Positions 7,784 through 17,575 of a stretch of 64,000 bases of DNA are shown here, piece after piece. The notes beneath the pieces are model-generated. The model was not told the origin of the DNA. It worked only from the letters and a program-made list of their open reading frames with translations, and did no database searches. Location: positions 1 to 64,000 of the forward strand of contig NZ_JAWLAR010000018.1 in the NCBI RefSeq assembly GCF_041395345.1. Direction: 5' to 3'. This DNA is from Dokdonella sp041395345. GTDB lineage: Bacteria > Pseudomonadota > Gammaproteobacteria > Xanthomonadales > Rhodanobacteraceae. Position numbers and translations under genes: made by a program. Positions within the stretch are counted from its first letter, which is position 1. The number at the start of each line of letters is the position of its first letter.

Positions 7784-8377
7784 TTGGTGGAGGAAGGCAT
7801 CAAGGACAGGCGCGTGCTTGATGTGTTGCGACAGTTGCCACGCCATCTTTTCATTGACGAGGCTTTGGCCACGCGCGCCTACGAAGACACGGCCTTGCCG
7901 ATCGGGCAGGGTCAGACGATCTCCCAGCCTTATGTCGTCGCGCGCATGAGCGAAGTACTGATCGAGGGCACGCTGCCCAAACGCGTGCTCGAAGTCGGCA
8001 CTGGCTCAGGCTACCAGTGCGCGGTTCTGGCCAGTCTGGTGGAGCAGGTCTACACCGTGGAGCGCATCGATGAATTGCTGCGCAATGCGCGCAGGCGCTT
8101 TCGCAAACTCGGCATGAGCAATATCCGTTCCCGGCACGACGATGGCCGGCTTGGCTGGCCGGATGAAGCGCCCTTCGACGCCATCATGGTCACGGCGGCT
8201 GGTGCGGATCTGGAAGATGCCCTGCTCGGTCAACTCGCGCCGAATGGCGTACTCGTGGCGCCGGTGGGTCCGCCGGGTCGCCAGCAACTCCTGCGCGTTC
8301 GCGCCAGTGAGGATGGCTGGCAGCGGGAAATTCTTGCAGCGGTGAGCTTCGTTCCACTTCTCGGAGGTGTTGCTTGA
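7784..8377 (+). CDS. pcm: Protein-L-isoaspartate O-methyltransferase (5' end disrupted)
   Basis: Repairs isoaspartyl residues in aged proteins using SAM. The body of the enzyme is intact: RHLFIDEALATRAYEDTALPIGQGQTISQPY, the SAM motif VLEVGTGSGYQCAVLA, and PFDAIMVTAA. The 5' end is odd. In-frame codons begin only after a TGA at 7748-7750, and the first start-like codon is TTG 7784. The usual N-terminus of the family (MTSQRxRDRLxDRL) is present but split: MTSQRA is in the frame of ATG 7747 and RDRLIDRL continues in the frame used here, across the GC-dinucleotide tract at 7758-7766. One missing GC unit would explain this (a real mutation, slippage or an assembly error). Coordinates give the intact frame from TTG. 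Confidence 0.88.
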   Translation: MVEEGIKDRRVLDVLRQLPRHLFIDEALATRAYEDTALPIGQGQTISQPYVVARMSEVLIEGTLPKRVLEVGTGSGYQCAVLASLVEQVYTVERIDELLRNARRRFRKLGMSNIRSRHDDGRLGWPDEAPFDAIMVTAAGADLEDALLGQLAPNGVLVAPVGPPGRQQLLRVRASEDGWQREILAAVSFVPLLGGVA

Positions 8378-8411
8378 TCGGATATCGCGGCAGCGCAGGG
8401 AGTACGCACGC

Positions 8412-9017
8412 TTGAAGTTGTTCAAACCGCTTTATGAGCGCGCACTCAAATGGTCGATGCATCCTCGCGCCGAACCCGTCCTCGCCGGCTTGAGTTTCAT
8501 CGAGGCGATCATTTTCCCTGTGATGCCCGAGGTGATGCTCGGCCCGATGGTATTGGCGAGACCCGAAAGATGGTTTCGCTTCGCCACGGTCAGTCTCTTT
8601 TTTTCCGTGCTCGGAGCCCTGGTGGGCTATGCCCTGGGCCACTACGCGTTTGAACTGGCACGGCCCTTGCTGGATTCTCTGGGCTGGCTGGAGCGCATTG
8701 ACCGACAGGTGGCCGAATTGCGCGAAATTGCCGCGCAGAGTCCATGGTCGGCATTCTGGTTGCTGGTACTGGCGGGATTCCTTCCGATTCCGCTGAAGAT
8801 TTTCACCTGGGCGTCAGGCATCGTCGGTGTGCCACTGCTACCCTACGTGGCAAGCATGATCGTCGGACGTGGCAAGCGGGTATATCTGCTTGCAGGTGTC
8901 ATTCGACTGGCCGGGCCGCGCGCCGAAGCGGCCCTGCATCGCTGGATCGAATGGATAGGCTGGGCTGTGGTCGGCGCCTTGATTCTTGCCATCATCTACT
9001 TCAAGTTCATACGATAA
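8412..9017 (+). CDS. yqaA: YqaA/DedA-like inner membrane protein (SNARE-associated family)
   Basis: A polytopic membrane protein of about 201 residues with the features of the DedA/VTT superfamily: PVLAGLSFIEAIIFPVMPEVMLGPMVLARP at the N-terminus, a FFSVLGALVGYALGHYAF membrane segment with the Gly-rich turn, FLPIPLKIFTWASGIV (the amphipathic re-entrant motif) and a C-terminal membrane helix. Members move lipids or affect membrane homeostasis; the role here is unknown. I prefer TTG 8412 (LKLFKPLYERALKW) because AGGGAG lies nine bases ahead and homologous N-termini start this way; a GTG at 8367 inside pcm is the alternative. Sits between pcm and nlpD. Confidence 0.82.
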   Translation: MKLFKPLYERALKWSMHPRAEPVLAGLSFIEAIIFPVMPEVMLGPMVLARPERWFRFATVSLFFSVLGALVGYALGHYAFELARPLLDSLGWLERIDRQVAELREIAAQSPWSAFWLLVLAGFLPIPLKIFTWASGIVGVPLLPYVASMIVGRGKRVYLLAGVIRLAGPRAEAALHRWIEWIGWAVVGALILAIIYFKFIR

Positions 9018-9038
9018 GTGATTGAATTAAAAGATACT

Positions 9039-9911
9039 ATGTGCAGGCACGTTTTCCTTGCCCTGATGACCGTGCTGGTCCTTGGCGCCTGCGCATCCAC
9101 GCCGCCTGCGCCCGTCGACGACCTCAGTGAGGGGCGACGGACGAGCACACATGGATCGACAGGGCGTTCCGTGCCGGCTGGCAGCTACAAGGTCCGACGT
9201 GGAGACACTCTGTACAGCATTGCCTTCCGCAATGGTCTGGACTACAGGGATGTCGCCCGTGCAAACGGCATTGGCCCGCCCTACACCATCTATGTTGGCC
9301 AGGTGATCCGTCTCGACGGCCGTTCCGGCGCAAGTCGGGCTTCGGCCTCGGCCAGCAAACCGCGCTCCGCTCCGAAATCGCCATCGCCGCAAAGGCCATC
9401 AACTTCACCGAAAAAGCCGGCGACATCGGCCGCGGCAGCCAGCAATCCTGCTCCGGCACCAACGCAGACTGCACCGGCACCGGCGGCCCAGGCGCCGAGA
9501 CCCGTCTCCGCAAGCCCCGCCGCAACCGCGTCGAATGCAGGCATCAGCTGGCGCTGGCCGGCGAGCGGCAGCCTGATCACGGGTTACATCGCGGGAGACC
9601 AGACTCGCCAGGGTATCAATATCGCGGGCAAGGCCGGCGATCCGGTGCGTTCGGCCGCCGACGGCGAAGTCGTCTACAGTGGCAACGGACTGATCGGCTA
9701 TGGTGAGCTCATCATCGTCAAGCACAGCACTACCATGCTGTCCGCCTATGGGCACAATCGGCGCCGCCTTGTGCAAGAGGGAGACACGGTCAAGGCAGGG
9801 CAGCAGATCGCCGAAATGGGTTCTTCCAGCGCCAGTCGCGACATGCTGCATTTTGAAATCCGCAAGAATGGAAAGCCTGTCGATCCGCTCGCCTACCTGC
9901 CAGGCAAGTAA
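9039..9911 (+). CDS. nlpD: NlpD-type murein hydrolase activator lipoprotein (LysM + degenerate M23)
   Basis: A 290-residue outer-membrane lipoprotein. Signal peptide with lipobox VLGAC (Cys18); LysM domain at about 47-92 (YKVRRGDTLYSIAFRNGLDYRDVARANGI, in part), a Pro/Ala/Ser-rich linker at about 95-175, and a C-terminal M23 (LytM) fold. The catalytic zinc ligands are lost: the HxxxD position reads RQGINIAG. The domain is therefore probably non-enzymatic, as in E. coli NlpD, which activates amidase AmiC during septum splitting. ATG 9039 is chosen over GTG 9018 because it gives a clean signal peptide. In enterics and pseudomonads the main rpoS promoter lies inside nlpD; that may hold here too. 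Confidence 0.92.
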   Translation: MCRHVFLALMTVLVLGACASTPPAPVDDLSEGRRTSTHGSTGRSVPAGSYKVRRGDTLYSIAFRNGLDYRDVARANGIGPPYTIYVGQVIRLDGRSGASRASASASKPRSAPKSPSPQRPSTSPKKPATSAAAASNPAPAPTQTAPAPAAQAPRPVSASPAATASNAGISWRWPASGSLITGYIAGDQTRQGINIAGKAGDPVRSAADGEVVYSGNGLIGYGELIIVKHSTTMLSAYGHNRRRLVQEGDTVKAGQQIAEMGSSSASRDMLHFEIRKNGKPVDPLAYLPGK

Positions 9912-10038
9912 GGTGGGCGACCGTACCGATCGAGGCGAGGCTCGGATCGCGCGGCACCGCCGTCCTGATGCCTGCCTGCGCGCGGATTCCGGCCGGAGAT
10001 GTCCCGGGTCCGGTTCGCTGGTGGCTTGATTGACGACC

Positions 10039-10944
10039 ATGAATCCTGAACAGACCACGCTCGCGACCGCCGCTGAACCTGAAGTCGAGGAGGTGCTTGA
10101 ACTTCTCGATGCGATCGAACCGGTCGACGAGGAGGTTCGAAGCTCGACCGGCGCCTATCTCAACGAGATTGGGCTGATACCGCTGCTTTGCGCCGAAGAG
10201 GAATGGGCGCTGGCCGAGCGCATCCAGCGCGGCGACGCTGAGGCCAGGCGCAGCCTGATCGAGTCCAACCTGCGACTGGTAGTGACCGTGGCGCGTGGCT
10301 ATGTCGGCAGGGGCGTACCGCTGATGGACCTGATAGAAGAGGGCAACATCGGTCTGATCCGTGCCGTGGAGAAATTCGAACCGGAACGCCGCCTGCGCTT
10401 CTCGACCTATGCCATGTGGTGGATTCGGCACGGTGTCCAGCATGCACTGTCGCACCAGGGGCGCACGGTGCGGATACCCGTTCATGTACTTCGCGAGCTT
10501 GCGCAGATCCTGAAGGCCAATCGCGAAATGACGGCCAGGCTGGGTCGCGCGCCGAGCCTGGACGAGCTGGCTGCGGCAGTCGACAAGCGGACTCAGGATG
10601 TCGCGGAACTGTTCCGCGTGAACGAGCACATCAGCTCGCTCGACGCGCCAATGTCGGAGGGAGACGATCGTTCGATGATCGACCAGCTTGTCGATGAAGA
10701 CGAGCCCGGCACAGCCAGCCCGGCGGAAGGTTTCGGCAACGGCCAGTTGCAGGGTTGGCTGGAAGCGCTGATTCCGCGCCAGAGACTGGTGGTCGAACGT
10801 CGGTTCGGCCTGAACGGCGAGCCTGTCCACTCGCTGGCGGATATTGCAGCCGACTTCGGGGTTTCGCGGGAGCGGGTCCGCCAGATTCAGGAGGAAGCAC
10901 TGAAGCGATTGCGTCAGCTTTCAAAACACGCTCAAGCGTCCTGA
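10039..10944 (+). CDS. rpoS: RNA polymerase sigma factor RpoS (sigma-38)
   Basis: Stationary-phase/general stress sigma factor. Regions can be read in order: 1.2 (TGAYLNEIGLIPLLCAEEEWALAERI), 2 (RRSLIESNLRLVV...YVGRGVPLMDLIEEGNIGLIRAVEKFEP, FSTYAMWWIRHGVQHAL), 3 (RIPVHVLRELAQI) and 4 (LVVERRFGL...SLADIAADFGVSRERVRQIQEEALKRLR). Family length is about 330; this one is 301 residues with a short acidic N-terminus. ATG 10039 is preferred to TTG 10030, with no clear ribosome-binding site for either. A MITE-like element starts six bases after the stop. Confidence 0.95.
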   Translation: MNPEQTTLATAAEPEVEEVLELLDAIEPVDEEVRSSTGAYLNEIGLIPLLCAEEEWALAERIQRGDAEARRSLIESNLRLVVTVARGYVGRGVPLMDLIEEGNIGLIRAVEKFEPERRLRFSTYAMWWIRHGVQHALSHQGRTVRIPVHVLRELAQILKANREMTARLGRAPSLDELAAAVDKRTQDVAELFRVNEHISSLDAPMSEGDDRSMIDQLVDEDEPGTASPAEGFGNGQLQGWLEALIPRQRLVVERRFGLNGEPVHSLADIAADFGVSRERVRQIQEEALKRLRQLSKHAQAS

Positions 10945-10950
10945 CTGGCG

Positions 10951-11242
10951 CTAGGGCAACGCTGATCAAGTGGCGCAATCGTCACGACACCTGTCTGCGT
11001 GCAGATCGCGGCGCGCTGACGCAGATGGACTGGACGTCCTTCAAGGCAGCGCAACAAGGAGCTGCGCGCAGACAGGTGTCGCCCAACTGGTTGGTTTTCA
11101 ATGGAAAGGGTGGTGTGCAGAAGGTCCGCCAGTCGCACCGCGCGGCTCGTCAAGGCCACCAGCCTTCACTTCGCCACGCAGCACGACTGGCGAACCTTCT
11201 GCACACCATGACGGTTGTGCCACTTGATCAGCGTTGCCCTAG
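10951..11242. mobile_element. MITE-like element with CTAG ends and three nested stems
   Basis: A 292-bp non-coding element. Terminal inverted repeats at 10951-10984 and 11209-11242 match at 32 of 34 positions and begin CTAGGGCAACGCTGATCAAG. Directly inside them are two more inverted repeats: 10985-11004 with 11062-11081 (19/20) and 11111-11135 with 11184-11208 (24/25). Folded, it would be a closed three-way junction with two long hairpins. CTAG at both outer edges may be a 4-bp target duplication, the type made by IS5-family transposases; as a palindrome it could equally belong to the repeat. There is no transposase, so movement would need one in trans. It separates rpoS from the convergent Mth938-like gene and could terminate both transcripts. 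Confidence 0.85.
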
Positions 11243-11605
11243 GATGAAGGCGGCCACTACGCGGCGGCCTTCAGCGGCCAGCAGATTGTAGGTGCGGGCG
11301 GCGGCAGCGTTGTCCATCACTTCAACGCCAATACCGTCGCGCAGAAGCGGCAGCAGAACCTTCCGATCTGGGAATCGCTGGCGGTTGCCGGAGCCGAGAA
11401 TCACGACTTCCGGCCCTGTTGCCCGAATAGCCTGAATGGCTGTCTCGTCGAGGCTGCCCACATCCGCTGCCGACCAGCACTCGATCACCTGATCGGGGGC
11501 CAGCACGAAGCTGCTGCGAAGTTCGCGGTCGATGACCACAATGGCGTCGGGCCTGACCGCCCGGACAAAGAAGTAGCCTTCGGGGCGGTCGTGAATCAGT
11601 TGCAT
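11228..11605 (-). CDS. Mth938-like domain protein (DUF498)
   Basis: A 125-residue cytoplasmic protein of the Mth938/NDUFAF3 fold (DUF498): YFFVRAVRPDAIVVIDRELRSSFVLAP followed by EVVILGSGNRQRFPDRKVLLPLLRDGIGVEVMDNAAAARTYNLLAAEGRRVVAAFIL, with the invariant GxG and T/AxxTYNxL motifs. The function in bacteria is unclear. The last residues (LGQR) and the stop codon lie inside the right terminal repeat of the MITE at 10951-11242, so the native C-terminus has been replaced. Thirteen bases separate it from yhbY upstream, so the two probably share a transcript. Confidence 0.85.
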   Translation of the reverse strand: MQLIHDRPEGYFFVRAVRPDAIVVIDRELRSSFVLAPDQVIECWSAADVGSLDETAIQAIRATGPEVVILGSGNRQRFPDRKVLLPLLRDGIGVEVMDNAAAARTYNLLAAEGRRVVAAFILGQR

Positions 11606-11617
11606 GAGATGGCCAGG

Positions 11618-11914
11618 CTACCTGGGAAGTGGCAATTTCGGTTCTTTTTCATTGCGTCTCCAGAGTGTGGCGGTATGTCCGATGATCTGGACCACCTCGG
11701 CACTTGAATCCCTTGTCAGGGCGTCGATCTGGGCGGCGCGTTCCGCCTTGTCGCCGCCCGAGAGCCGGACCTTGATCAGCTCGTGATGGTCCAGTGCCTG
11801 GCCCAACTCGGTGAGGAGATTGGGTGTGACGCCCTTCTGGCCAAGCATGACCACGGGGCTCAGGGAATGGGCAAGACCGCGCAAATAGCGCTTCTGGAAT
11901 GAGGTAAGAGGCAT
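11618..11914 (-). CDS. yhbY: YhbY-type CRM-domain RNA-binding protein
   Basis: A 98-residue CRS1-YhbY (CRM) domain protein that binds ribosomal RNA precursors; in E. coli YhbY associates with pre-50S particles. The core reads FQKRYLRGLAHSLSPVVMLGQKGVT, with a GxxG loop, then ELIKVRLSGGDKAER and EVVQIIGHTATLWR. Length is as expected. It is divergent from rlmE, itself a 23S rRNA modifier next to ftsH, the same yhbY/rlmE-ftsH arrangement as in E. coli. A candidate promoter lies at 11969-11996. Confidence 0.93.
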   Translation of the reverse strand: MPLTSFQKRYLRGLAHSLSPVVMLGQKGVTPNLLTELGQALDHHELIKVRLSGGDKAERAAQIDALTRDSSAEVVQIIGHTATLWRRNEKEPKLPLPR

Positions 11915-11968
11915 GAACGGAGTCCGAATGCGGATGGGTGGCCGGCGGCAATCAGCGGCTTTCAGGGT

Positions 11969-11996
11969 ATTATGCGGTCATTCTCAACGCTGACAA
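11969..11996 (-). promoter_or_regulatory. Candidate yhbY promoter
   Basis: On the minus strand, TTGTCA (11991-11996) and CATAAT (11969-11974) are 16 bases apart and about 55 bp ahead of yhbY, a near-consensus sigma-70 pair in the 109-bp divergent gap with rlmE. Confidence 0.45.
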
Positions 11997-12023
11997 ACGC
12001 GCAATGCGCGTAGTGACTACGCC

Positions 12024-12644
12024 GTGGCGCGAAGCAAATCCAGTTCCCGCTGGCTCCAGGAGCATTTCAGCGACCCCTTTGTGAAGCGTGCCCAGGTCGA
12101 GGGCTGGCGCTCCAGAGCGGTGTTCAAGCTCGATGAGCTGATCGAGCGCGACAAGCTTCTGAAGCCGGGCATGCTGGTCGTCGACCTGGGCGCTGCTCCC
12201 GGCGGATGGTCGCAGATGGTTCGCGAACGACTCGGTGACGCAGGGCGAGTCGTGGCACTGGATATCCTGCCCATGCAGGGAATCGGTGGAGTGGAATTCG
12301 TTCTGGGCGATTTTCGCGAGAACAGCGTGCTTGAGCGGCTTGAGGAATTGCTTGCCGGAGCGGCCGTTGATCTTGTGCTTTCCGACATGGCCCCCAACAT
12401 GAGCGGTGTGGCTGCTGTCGATCAGGACCGATCGATGGCACTGGCCGAACTGGCTGCCGATTTTGCCGGCAACCACCTGAGGCAAGGTGGGTCGTTCCTG
12501 ACCAAGCTGTTCCAGGGTCAGGGACTCGACGAATACGTACGACGCTTGCGTGAACAGTACGCGCAGGTCAGCATCCGCAAGCCCAAGGCGTCACGGGCGC
12601 GCAGCAACGAGGTTTACGCATTGGCAACCGGCAAGAAGCCCTGA
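12024..12644 (+). CDS. rlmE: 23S rRNA (uridine(2552)-2'-O)-methyltransferase RlmE (FtsJ/RrmJ)
   Basis: Methylates the 2'-hydroxyl of U2552 in 23S rRNA late in 50S assembly. The 206-residue product holds the K-D-K-E catalytic tetrad in RAVFKLDEL, SDMAPNMSG, LTKLFQG and SNEVYALATG, plus the SAM motif VDLGAAPGGWSQ. The start is GTG 12024 (MARSKSSSRWLQEHFSDPFV, read in part). It is followed by ftsH after 34 bp, the conserved rlmE-ftsH heat-shock pair. Confidence 0.96.
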   Translation: MARSKSSSRWLQEHFSDPFVKRAQVEGWRSRAVFKLDELIERDKLLKPGMLVVDLGAAPGGWSQMVRERLGDAGRVVALDILPMQGIGGVEFVLGDFRENSVLERLEELLAGAAVDLVLSDMAPNMSGVAAVDQDRSMALAELAADFAGNHLRQGGSFLTKLFQGQGLDEYVRRLREQYAQVSIRKPKASRARSNEVYALATGKKP

Positions 12645-12678
12645 CCGGACGGCGCATGCACGAGGAATCTGGATTACG

Positions 12679-14619
<1,941 letters not shown>

Positions 14620-14640
14620 CAAACCTGTTCGAACCCTGAT

Positions 14641-14669
14641 AAAAAGGCCGCCTTGAGGGCGGCCTTTTT
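14641..14669 (+). terminator. Intrinsic terminator behind ftsH
   Basis: A perfect 12-bp stem, AAAAAGGCCGCC / GGCGGCCTTTTT, with a 5-base loop and a T-run, ends the rlmE-ftsH unit 21 bp after the ftsH stop and just ahead of folP. The A-run on the other side lets it work in both directions. Confidence 0.9.
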
Positions 14670-14687
14670 CTTGTCGGGAGCACGACG

Positions 14688-15575
14688 ATGTTTTCTCCGG
14701 TACTCGATTGCAGGGGCAGGGAACTGGTCCTGGACCGCCCGCGCATCTGCGGCATCGTCAATATGACGCCGGACTCGTTCTCGGATGGCGGGAAATTTCT
14801 CGATCCGCAAGCCGCGATCGAGCACGCATTGCTGCTCGTGGAGCAGGGCGCCGACCTGATCGATTTCGGCGCGGAATCAACGCGGCCGGGTGCCGTTCCG
14901 GTGGCGGCGAAGGAACAGATCGAACGGATCGTTCCGGTCATTGAAGCGGTTGCTGCACGCACCCGTGTCCCCGTGTCGATTGATACTTCGGATGCCGACG
15001 TGATGCGCGCCGGCGTGGCCGCCGGCGCCGGCATGATCAACGACGTGCGCGCGTTGCGCGGCGAGGGCGCGCTGGAGGTTGCGGCAGAATCCGGTGCAGT
15101 CGTTTGCCTCATGCACATGCAGGGCGAGCCACGCAGCATGCAGGAGGCGCCGCAGTACGATGATGTGGTTGGCGAGGTCCATCGCTTTCTGTCGGACCGC
15201 GTATTCGCGTGTCAGTTGGCGGGCATCGACAAGAAGCGCATTGTCGTCGATCCCGGCTTCGGTTTCGGCAAGCTTCTGGCACACAATCTCGCGTTGCTGG
15301 CGAGCCTTGAGCGTTTTGCCGAGATCGCACCAGTACTGGCCGGTCTTTCGAGAAAGTCCATGATCGGCGAGATCACCGGTCGCAAGCGGGTGGGGGACCG
15401 CCTCCCCGGTTCAGTCGCAGCGGCCCTGATCTCCGTTCAGCGCGGTGCATCCATCGTGCGCGTCCATGACGTTGCCGAGACACGTGATGCGCTCGCTGTC
15501 TGGCAGGCGATGCCCGAACAGCCAGTACAAAGGGGCGCAGCCAGGACCCCGGCCAGTGTTTGGGACGATGATTGA
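14688..15575 (+). CDS. folP: Dihydropteroate synthase
   Basis: Joins 4-aminobenzoate with hydroxymethyl-dihydropterin diphosphate in folate synthesis; the sulfonamide target. The 295-residue product carries CGIVNMTPDSFSDGGKF, IDFGAESTRPGA, VSIDTSDADVMRAG, VVDPGFGFGK and GLSRKSMIGEITGR, the complete family set. A ~20-residue C-terminal tail extends past the last conserved helix. In many proteobacteria folP is followed by glmM, but here the next gene is a caspase-like protein, so the synteny is broken at this point and the accessory region begins. Confidence 0.96.
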   Translation: MFSPVLDCRGRELVLDRPRICGIVNMTPDSFSDGGKFLDPQAAIEHALLLVEQGADLIDFGAESTRPGAVPVAAKEQIERIVPVIEAVAARTRVPVSIDTSDADVMRAGVAAGAGMINDVRALRGEGALEVAAESGAVVCLMHMQGEPRSMQEAPQYDDVVGEVHRFLSDRVFACQLAGIDKKRIVVDPGFGFGKLLAHNLALLASLERFAEIAPVLAGLSRKSMIGEITGRKRVGDRLPGSVAAALISVQRGASIVRVHDVAETRDALAVWQAMPEQPVQRGAARTPASVWDDD

Positions 15576-15716
15576 CCCCGGCCGGGTAGCCAACGCCTTG
15601 AAATATCACGAGTTCGAACATGGACGTGGGCACCGGCCGCCGGTTTGCGATTTAATGGGGGCTCGGAATTCTCCGATGGGCCGAGGCTTCGCCCATATTG
15701 AGCCGAGGACACAGCG

Positions 15717-17366
15717 ATGAAACTGTTCAATCCATTCCTTGCGACGGTACTACTCGTGGTCGGTTCCGCAGGCAACGCCGCGGAGAACTGGCAACCCTAC
15801 GTGCAGAACAACGGCACCCTGGCCGGCGTACAGCCGATCGACGCCATGATGGTGGTTGATTGCCTGCTTCCCGGTCAGATGCGTCGATCCGGCGCCATGT
15901 CCTACATGGGGCCGCGTCTGCCGGTGAAGACGACTGCCCAGCTCTGCGCGATGCGCGGTGGTGAATATGTCGCCTATGACCGCGCGAGCCTCGAGAACAG
16001 CCTTGCCGTGTGGATGGAGAAGGCCAAGGGTGGCGATGCGCAGGCACAGTTCTATGTTGGCCAGATTTACGAGAAGGGCATGGATACGGCGCCCGACTAC
16101 GCGAAAGCGGCCGAGTGGTACAAGAAGGCCGCCGCTTCCGGATCGAACGAAGCCAAGCTGTCGCTGGCTGCGATGATGGAAAGCGGGCATGGCATGCCCG
16201 TCGATACCACGGCCGCCGTCAACCTCTACCGCGAAGCCATGGGTATCAAGGGACAGGACCTGATATCGCAAGAGGAGGCCGACGCGAGGGTCGCCGAGGT
16301 CGAACGACGCAATGCGCAGTTGCGCAGCGAGCTGGCCATGCAGCGTTCCGAAGCCGATGCGCAGGTGAACCAGCTGCAAGCGCAGGTGGCTGCGCTGAAG
16401 AGCGCCAACGCAAGTCAGCAGAGCGACGCGAAAAAGATGGCTGCGCTCGAACGCTCGCTCAAGGAGGCCATGCAGCAGCGCGCCGAAGTGGACAAGAAGC
16501 TCGCCGATGCGGAATCGAGCGTGCAGGACGGCACCGAAAATCTGGCCCAGACGCGCAGCGTTCCGGCGCCGCTTGTCTCCGGCACTTCGGCGGCGCCCAT
16601 CGCCGCCAGGGGCGTCAAGTTCGGCAAGTACCATGCCCTGATCATCGGCGTTCAGAACTACATCAGCTACGACCCGCTGAAAACGCCGATCAGCGATGCC
16701 AAGGCTATCGCGAACGTGCTCGAAGACCGCTATGGATTCGAGACCACGACGCTGCTGGATGCGGATTTCTCTTCCATTGTCGGCGGCATTGTCGATCTGT
16801 CGACCAAGATTGGCCCTGACGACAACGTACTCATCTACTTTGCCGGGCACGGCATTCTCAATGCGGCGCAGCGCGGATTCTGGTTGCCGCTGGATGCCCA
16901 GCAGAGTGAGCGCAGCCCGGCCCTGCCAACCGAAACGCTGGCGGAATTTCTGGCCATGTTCAAGGCACGCAGTGTGCTGGTCATCGCCGATTCGTGCTTT
17001 GGCAGCGCATTGTCGGGTTCGGTGGGCAGCTATACCGGCGGCCCGGCCGAGTACAAGGAGGGCATTCCGAGCGGCTACATGAATCGCAAGGCCCGCTATG
17101 TGCTTTCATCCGGCGGCCTGAGCCCGGTGCTCGACCAGGCCGGCGACGGTCACTCGGTGTTCGCCTCGGCACTGCTCAAGGTGCTGCGCGAAAACGACCG
17201 CATCCTGACTCAGACCGGACTCGAACGCGCCCTGGTCGGCCCGGTACAGGCCAGTTCGAGAAAGATTGGCATCGCCCAGACACCCGACCTCAAGAAGGTC
17301 CGTGAGGCCGGTGATGCCGGCGGCGCCTTTTTCCTGGTACCGCGCAGCGTGCCCGACAAGGGCTAG
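15717..17366 (+). CDS. Secreted caspase-like (peptidase C14) protein with SEL1 repeats
   Basis: A 549-residue exported protein. An N-terminal signal peptide ends near AENW (residues 1-22). Residues ~95-172 form two SEL1/TPR-like repeats (GDAQAQFYVGQIYEKG, SNEAKLSLAAMMESGHG). Residues ~180-285 are a long charged coiled coil. Residues ~300-545 are a caspase-type fold: YHALIIGVQNY, then the catalytic dyad His378 in YFAGHG and Cys427 in IADSCFG. Both catalytic residues are present, so an active metacaspase/orthocaspase-type protease is likely. Same strand as the following repeat-protein operon, 209 bp away. Substrate unknown; SEL1 repeats usually bind protein partners. Confidence 0.85.
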   Translation: MKLFNPFLATVLLVVGSAGNAAENWQPYVQNNGTLAGVQPIDAMMVVDCLLPGQMRRSGAMSYMGPRLPVKTTAQLCAMRGGEYVAYDRASLENSLAVWMEKAKGGDAQAQFYVGQIYEKGMDTAPDYAKAAEWYKKAAASGSNEAKLSLAAMMESGHGMPVDTTAAVNLYREAMGIKGQDLISQEEADARVAEVERRNAQLRSELAMQRSEADAQVNQLQAQVAALKSANASQQSDAKKMAALERSLKEAMQQRAEVDKKLADAESSVQDGTENLAQTRSVPAPLVSGTSAAPIAARGVKFGKYHALIIGVQNYISYDPLKTPISDAKAIANVLEDRYGFETTTLLDADFSSIVGGIVDLSTKIGPDDNVLIYFAGHGILNAAQRGFWLPLDAQQSERSPALPTETLAEFLAMFKARSVLVIADSCFGSALSGSVGSYTGGPAEYKEGIPSGYMNRKARYVLSSGGLSPVLDQAGDGHSVFASALLKVLRENDRILTQTGLERALVGPVQASSRKIGIAQTPDLKKVREAGDAGGAFFLVPRSVPDKG

Positions 17367-17575
17367 GGGTATATCCTTCAGACCGACCTGAAAAGAGAGT
17401 TGGGTCGCACTATTCGACCAGGGAGCCGCTGACGTGCTCGCCCGTGCAAACCGGCCCACCTGGTCCGGATCCTGCGATCCGAGGCCCGGTTCAGATTGAC
17501 AGAATGGCCCGGTGCCGAGCAGCGCAAGGCGCCGGGGCCAGACACTATTCACGAAAAGTACAGACGGGGAAAATC

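Noticed and set aside
12550..12678. N-terminal extension of FtsH
   Set aside because: It is rlmE read in another frame; the ATG at 12679 directly precedes the first membrane helix as in all FtsH proteins.
15620..15660. Possible sigma-54 promoter (GGGCAC...TTTGC) ahead of the caspase gene
   Set aside because: The GG and GC elements are about 17 bases apart instead of 10, so they cannot form a -24/-12 promoter.
17496..17524. Perfect TTGACA ahead of the giant repeat gene
   Set aside because: No acceptable -10 box at 16-18 bases spacing; it may be chance.
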